Shown piece after piece: positions 6,253 to 9,159 of a stretch of 9,159 bases of DNA. Below the pieces are notes generated by a model. It searched no databases, was not told the DNA's origin, and saw only the letters and a list, made by a program, of their open reading frames with translations. Made by a program: the position numbers and the translations under genes. Position 1 is the stretch's first letter; each line of letters opens with the position of its first letter. Source of the stretch: Candidatus Zixiibacteriota bacterium (GTDB taxonomy: Bacteria; Zixibacteria; MSB-5A5; GN15; FEB-12); the NCBI GenBank assembly GCA_023132995.1, contig JAGLXI010000012.1:1-9159 (forward strand), given 5' to 3'.

Positions 6253-6906
6253 TCATTTCTGAAGCCCATGCACCATCTTCACGAGGGCGGCGCGGTCGGG
6301 GGCTCGGAAGAAGGCGGTGCCCATCACGAGTATGTCCGCTCCCGCCGAGACCACGCGCGACGCGTTATCGGCGTCCACCCCGCCATCGACCAATATCCGG
6401 GTAGACAGGCCGGACCTGTCAATCGCCTCGCGGGCAGCGGTGATCTTGGGCAAGACCGATTCTATGAAATGCTGCCCGCCGAAGCCGGGGAAAACCGACA
6501 TCACGAGCAGGATGTCAAAACCCGCCAGATACGGCAGTACCGCCTCCACAGGCGTGTCCGGGTTCAACGAGATACCGCACTGGACGCCAAGCGCTTTTAT
6601 TTGCCTGGCGAGCTCAACAGGATGAGGATGTACCTCGATATGGAATGTGACAGCATCCGCGCCCGCTTTGACAAATGGCTCGATGTACTTTTCCGGCTGA
6701 GACAGCATGAGGTGCACATCCAGGAAAAGGTCTGTCTCGCGGCTGATGGCCTCCACGACAGCCGGCCCGAACGATATATTCGGTACGAAGTGACCGTCCA
6801 TGATATCCAGGTGAAGCATGTCCGCTCCGGCAGAGGTAGCATCGGACACTTCTTCGGCAAGGTGAGCGAAATCCGCCCCCAGAACTGACGGTGCGATCTT
6901 GGCCAT
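6253..6906 (-). CDS. rpe: Ribulose-phosphate 3-epimerase
   Basis: Rpe (EC 5.1.3.1) interconverts ribulose-5-phosphate and xylulose-5-phosphate in the pentose phosphate and Calvin cycles, as a metal-dependent TIM barrel. Starting at the ATG at 6906 gives 217 residues, the usual length, opening MAKIAPSVLGADF. Landmarks: S7, HLDIMDGHFVPN with H32, catalytic D34 and D37, DVHLM with H65, GISLNPDTP, the phosphate loop region VFPGFGGQ (where most members have NPGFGGQ) and VDGGV with catalytic D174. The frame stays open upstream to a TTG at 6945, but the extra 13 residues do not match the family and no Shine-Dalgarno favours it. The gene lies 119 bases after queG and 90 bases before the glucokinase-family gene, all on the same strand. 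Confidence 0.95.
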   Translation of the reverse strand: MAKIAPSVLGADFAHLAEEVSDATSAGADMLHLDIMDGHFVPNISFGPAVVEAISRETDLFLDVHLMLSQPEKYIEPFVKAGADAVTFHIEVHPHPVELARQIKALGVQCGISLNPDTPVEAVLPYLAGFDILLVMSVFPGFGGQHFIESVLPKITAAREAIDRSGLSTRILVDGGVDADNASRVVSAGADILVMGTAFFRAPDRAALVKMVHGLQK

Positions 6907-7025
6907 GGCTGGAAGGTCGCCAATATCAGCAGGCAACGCAATCAAAAAGCAGCGGTGCAGTTGTCATGGCCGGCGGGCAGAAACCGCCCGGAGGCTACAG
7001 GTACGCACAACCGAACTGCGATTTG

Positions 7026-8003
7026 CTACCGGACGGATTCCTGGTTGGCCAGTACAATCCGCGCGTTGCGTTGAAGACCCTCTAACTTGGGACGGGTGAG
7101 CGATGTTCCCGCGGTGAGGCTGAGAAACTCTTCTGTCGTCCGAAGGTTCAGTATTTGTTTTGCGTCTATGAATTCCCCCAGGCCGCTGTGCGGTAGAAGC
7201 GCGGCGTGGCTGGTTACCACGGCCTTCTCGTTCAGCGGACAGACTTCCTGGCAGGTGTCGCAACCGAAGATCCGGTTTCCCATCGGGCCGGCAAACTCCT
7301 CCGGTATCTGCAAATGGCGCTCGATTGTCCAGTAGGAGAGACACCGCCGTGAATCTATCGTTTTTTCATCAATTATGGCTCCCGCGGGGCAGGCGTCGAT
7401 GCAGCGGCGACAGGTACCGCAGCGGCCGTGATCGCCGGGCCGGATATGGTCCGGTTCCAACTCGAGCGAGGTCACGATTTCCGCAAGGACGATCCAGGAG
7501 CCAAACCGCCGGTTTATCAGCATGCTGTTCTTGCCGATAAACCCCAGCCCCGCTTTCTCGGCGTAGGCCCGTTCAAGAAAAGGCCCGTAGTCCACCCACC
7601 ACTTGAAGCGGCCGGCCGCGTCGGACTGCCTGACAACCTCCCTATCCATCTCGTACCGGATGCGCCTGATCAGGCTCTCGGTCATGCGCCCGACCACCTT
7701 GTGGTAATCCCTTCCGCGGGCGTGACGGGATACTCGCCCGTGCCCGGCCGGCGACTGCGGGGAATTGGGCACGTAGTAGTTAACGCCAAGCATGACGACC
7801 GACCGCACGTTATCCATCAACGTCGATGGATCCTCACGCCTCCCCGCCGAAGTCGCCATCCAGTCCATGTCGGCATGGTAGCCCCCGGCCAGCCACCGGT
7901 GGTACTGCTCCACGGCGTCCGGAATGACATCCGCCGTGGTGATCCCGCAGAGGTCGAACCCGGCTTCGGCCGCCAGGCGCTTTATGTCGGACGATGTAAT
8001 CAT
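7026..8003 (-). CDS. queG: Epoxyqueuosine reductase
   Basis: QueG (EC 1.17.99.6) reduces epoxyqueuosine to queuosine at position 34 of GUN-anticodon tRNAs, the last step of queuosine synthesis, using cobalamin and two [4Fe-4S] clusters in the cytoplasm. The 325-residue protein has the N-terminal cobalamin-binding region with DWMATSAGRREDP (47-59) and SVVMLGVNYY, the active-site segment VDYGPFLERAYAEKAGLGF (catalytic D138) and IGKNSML. The ferredoxin-like cluster motifs are CGTCRRCIDACPAGAI (C195, C198, C201, C205) and CDTCQEVCPLN (C248, C251, C255), with a further C221 between them. It is shorter than the E. coli and Bacillus enzymes (about 380 residues), ending soon after the cluster domain without a HEAT-like extension. 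No strong Shine-Dalgarno precedes the ATG at 8003. Confidence 0.95.
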   Translation of the reverse strand: MITSSDIKRLAAEAGFDLCGITTADVIPDAVEQYHRWLAGGYHADMDWMATSAGRREDPSTLMDNVRSVVMLGVNYYVPNSPQSPAGHGRVSRHARGRDYHKVVGRMTESLIRRIRYEMDREVVRQSDAAGRFKWWVDYGPFLERAYAEKAGLGFIGKNSMLINRRFGSWIVLAEIVTSLELEPDHIRPGDHGRCGTCRRCIDACPAGAIIDEKTIDSRRCLSYWTIERHLQIPEEFAGPMGNRIFGCDTCQEVCPLNEKAVVTSHAALLPHSGLGEFIDAKQILNLRTTEEFLSLTAGTSLTRPKLEGLQRNARIVLANQESVR

Positions 8004-8374
8004 GGCGCTAACAGGCTGTCTAAAACTCGGAACAAGGGAGAAGACAGCAACTTCCTTTCGCTACATGTCGTTCCCACTCCTCCGTCATTCCGGGCTTGAC
8101 CCGGAATCCATCCTGGATTCGAGGACTGGATGCCCGCCTTCGCAGGCATGACAGGGAAGATGGATACGCATGTCCGCTGGTATGACGAATCTGTTGGTTC
8201 CCGAGTATGATAAAATGTTTTTTCAACGATCTGTTTGGTTTACAATAGACAATCAGTTATTGCGACTCACTTTGTCAAATAATTTCCTGGACACAACTCC
8301 AAAACAGAATTATACGAAAAAAACCGGCCTGAACCATAGCCAATTCCCGCTTCCGTGTTGGCGCGTGACTCACG
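8004..8374. other. AT-rich intergenic region between queG and the GltA/NfnB-like gene
   Basis: No supported gene is present. The part nearest queG carries a palindromic repeat (8084-8152). From about 8200 to 8335 the sequence is clearly AT-richer than its surroundings, with several A or T runs. On the minus strand TATAAT (8314-8309) is a perfect -10 hexamer but lacks a good -35 box, and TTGACA near 8275 lacks a -10 box at proper spacing. The promoter for queG should lie in this stretch, but I cannot place it with confidence. Confidence 0.5.
8084..8152. repeat. Palindromic intergenic repeat (GTCATTCC...GGCATGAC type)
   Basis: The unit is bounded by inverted GTCAT (8084-8088) and ATGAC (8148-8152). 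Its left half folds as an 8-base stem ATTCCGGG/CCCGGAAT around a 5-base loop (8087-8107). Its centre holds ATCCA/TGGAT. Its right half pairs ATGCC with GGCAT around CGCCTTCGCA. This sequence type, with GTCATTCC, GGAATCC and CCCGCCTTCGCAGGC modules, is known as a dispersed intergenic repeat in many bacterial genomes. It is non-coding, and it could form RNA hairpins in a queG leader transcript. Only one copy lies in this window. Confidence 0.75.
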
Positions 8375-8398
8375 AAAAAAGGCGGGCCGTAACCCGCC
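8375..8398 (-). terminator. Intrinsic terminator after the GltA/NfnB-like gene
   Basis: On the minus strand GGCGGG (8398-8393) and CCCGCC (8386-8381) form a perfect 6-base GC stem with a TTACGG loop, followed directly by T6 (8380-8375). It begins 23 bases after the TAG stop at 8422-8424, so it ends that transcription unit and separates it from queG. Confidence 0.9.
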
Positions 8399-8421
8399 TC
8401 TTGAATGCTACTGCCGGTCGG

Positions 8422-9159
8422 CTACTTTTGCACTTCATCCATCAGGTACTTGTGCATTGCCCTTGCGGCTACCTTGCCCGCACCGGCCGCCAGGATCACC
8501 GTGGCGCCACCGGTGACGATATCCCCACCGGCGTAGACACCCTGGCGCGAGGTCCGCATCGTTTCCTCGTTGACGACGATGTTGTTCCAGCGGTTGGTTT
8601 CCAGACCGGGTGTCGTTTTCGGAATCAACGGGTTGGAGGAGTTGCCGATTGCCACCACTACCAAGTCGACCTCCATGACGAAATTGGAACCCTTAATCGG
8701 CACCGGTCGCCGCCGACCAGAATCATCCGGTTCGCCGAGTTCCATGCGAAGGCATTCCATCGCCTTTACTATGCCGTCGTTGTCGCCCATGAACGCAATC
8801 GGCGTTGTCAGCAGATGGAACTGCACACCTTCCTGTTTGGCGTGGTGGATTTCTTCGATTCGGGCGGGCATCTCTTTTTCGCTGCGGCGATAGACAATGT
8901 AACCGTTGTCCGCACCAAGCCTGAGCGCCGTGCGTACGGAGTCCATCGCGGTGTTGCCGCCGCCGAGAACGGCCACGTTCCGGCCATGGATGATCGGTGT
9001 GTCGTTGTTCGGGAAATCATAAGCCCGCATCAGGTTGGCCCGCGTAAGATACTCATTGGCCGAATAGACGCCGATCAGGTTCTCGCCCGGGATTCCCATG
9101 AAGGTCGGCAGGCCGGCGCCGGTACCGATGAAAACGGCGTCGTAGCCCATCTCGAACAG
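8422..9159 (-). CDS. NAD(P)H-dependent glutamate synthase small-subunit-like flavoprotein (GltA/NfnB/SudA family), N-terminus outside window
   Basis: The window holds the last 245 codons. The frame stays open through the right edge (residues LFEM precede GYDAVFIGTGAG), so the ATG at 9150 is internal. Visible parts are the end of the first FAD-binding region (GTGAG, then GIPGENLIGVYSANEYLTR), a complete NAD(P)H-binding Rossmann motif VAVLGGGNTAMD (about 62-73), the YRRSEKEMPAR segment typical of GltD-like proteins, and the C-terminal FAD motif GVYAGGDIVTGGATVILAAG. The wording is very close to NfnB/sulfide dehydrogenase alpha subunits and to homotetrameric GltA-type proteins. The family supplies electrons to glutamate synthase or bifurcates electrons between NAD(P)H and ferredoxin. 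Which role applies depends on the gene upstream of 9159 (NfnA-like or GltB-like), which is not visible. An intrinsic terminator follows. Confidence 0.9.
   Translation of the reverse strand: MFEMGYDAVFIGTGAGLPTFMGIPGENLIGVYSANEYLTRANLMRAYDFPNNDTPIIHGRNVAVLGGGNTAMDSVRTALRLGADNGYIVYRRSEKEMPARIEEIHHAKQEGVQFHLLTTPIAFMGDNDGIVKAMECLRMELGEPDDSGRRRPVPIKGSNFVMEVDLVVVAIGNSSNPLIPKTTPGLETNRWNNIVVNEETMRTSRQGVYAGGDIVTGGATVILAAGAGKVAARAMHKYLMDEVQK

Noticed and set aside
6907..6945. N-terminal extension of Rpe from a TTG start
   Set aside because: The ATG at 6906 gives the standard family N-terminus and length, and the extra residues match nothing.
6974..6990. GC-rich hairpin between queG and rpe as a terminator
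   Set aside because: A 7-base stem with a 3-base loop is present, but no T run follows it on the minus strand, so termination there is unsupported.
4326..8003. A functional link between queG and the nearby tRNA-Gln
   Set aside because: Queuosine is placed at G34 of GUN-anticodon tRNAs (Tyr, His, Asn, Asp). This tRNA has CUG and is not a substrate.
7428..8099. Plus-strand open frame of 223 codons opposite queG
   Set aside because: It is a shadow of queG, which has both iron-sulfur cluster motifs and its active-site segment on the minus strand.
8020..8226. Short minus-strand open frame across the intergenic repeat
   Set aside because: Its translation is simply the palindromic repeat read as protein, with no Shine-Dalgarno and no homology.
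1..9159. CRISPR array or tandem repeats
   Set aside because: No regularly spaced direct repeats are visible anywhere in the window.

Overview
This is a bacterial chromosome segment of moderately high GC content. All seven intact or edge-truncated protein genes and the single tRNA gene lie on the minus strand. The only plus-strand coding trace is a decayed recombinase fragment. The gene set (cobalamin-dependent QueG, proteobacterial-type glucokinase, an NfnB/GltA-like flavoprotein, a soluble multi-PAS kinase with REC and HD-GYP partners) fits a free-living bacterium with extensive signalling. A deltaproteobacterial or FCB-group/candidate-phylum background is my guess, but nothing here fixes the taxon.

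Layout, following minus-strand transcription from the right edge. At 9159-8422 is the C-terminal part of a GltA/NfnB-type NAD(P)H oxidoreductase, closed by a clear intrinsic terminator (8398-8375). A roughly 370-base AT-rich spacer follows, carrying a palindromic intergenic repeat (8084-8152). Next come queG (8003-7026), rpe (6906-6253), a glucokinase-family gene (6162-5173) with a plausible promoter just upstream, and a thiamine pyrophosphokinase gene (5167-4511) five bases after it. A tRNA-Gln(CUG) gene (4396-4326) follows with a strong sigma70-type promoter of its own. Between the tRNA and the next operon is a 600-base stretch holding a broken plus-strand large serine recombinase fragment (3949-4191), probably the relic of an integrated element.

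From 3725 to the left edge runs a tight three-gene signalling operon: a cytoplasmic three-PAS histidine kinase (3725-1722), a response regulator with a C-terminal PAS-like domain (1729-857, overlapping the kinase), and a response regulator with an HD-GYP domain (855-1, one base after the previous stop, cut by the window edge just inside HD-GYP). The inferred logic is that the kinase senses a cytoplasmic cue, phosphorylates one or both regulators, and the HD-GYP protein lowers cyclic di-GMP.

The metabolic cluster is coherent. Glucokinase would feed glucose-6-phosphate into central metabolism. Rpe makes xylulose-5-phosphate in the pentose phosphate pathway. ThiN makes thiamine diphosphate, the cofactor of transketolase, which uses xylulose-5-phosphate. 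The main oddities are the glucokinase-family protein, whose N-terminal phosphate-binding loop lacks the canonical Asp, and the Cys/His-rich segment in the first PAS domain of the kinase. I did not find a convincing new biological system in this window.
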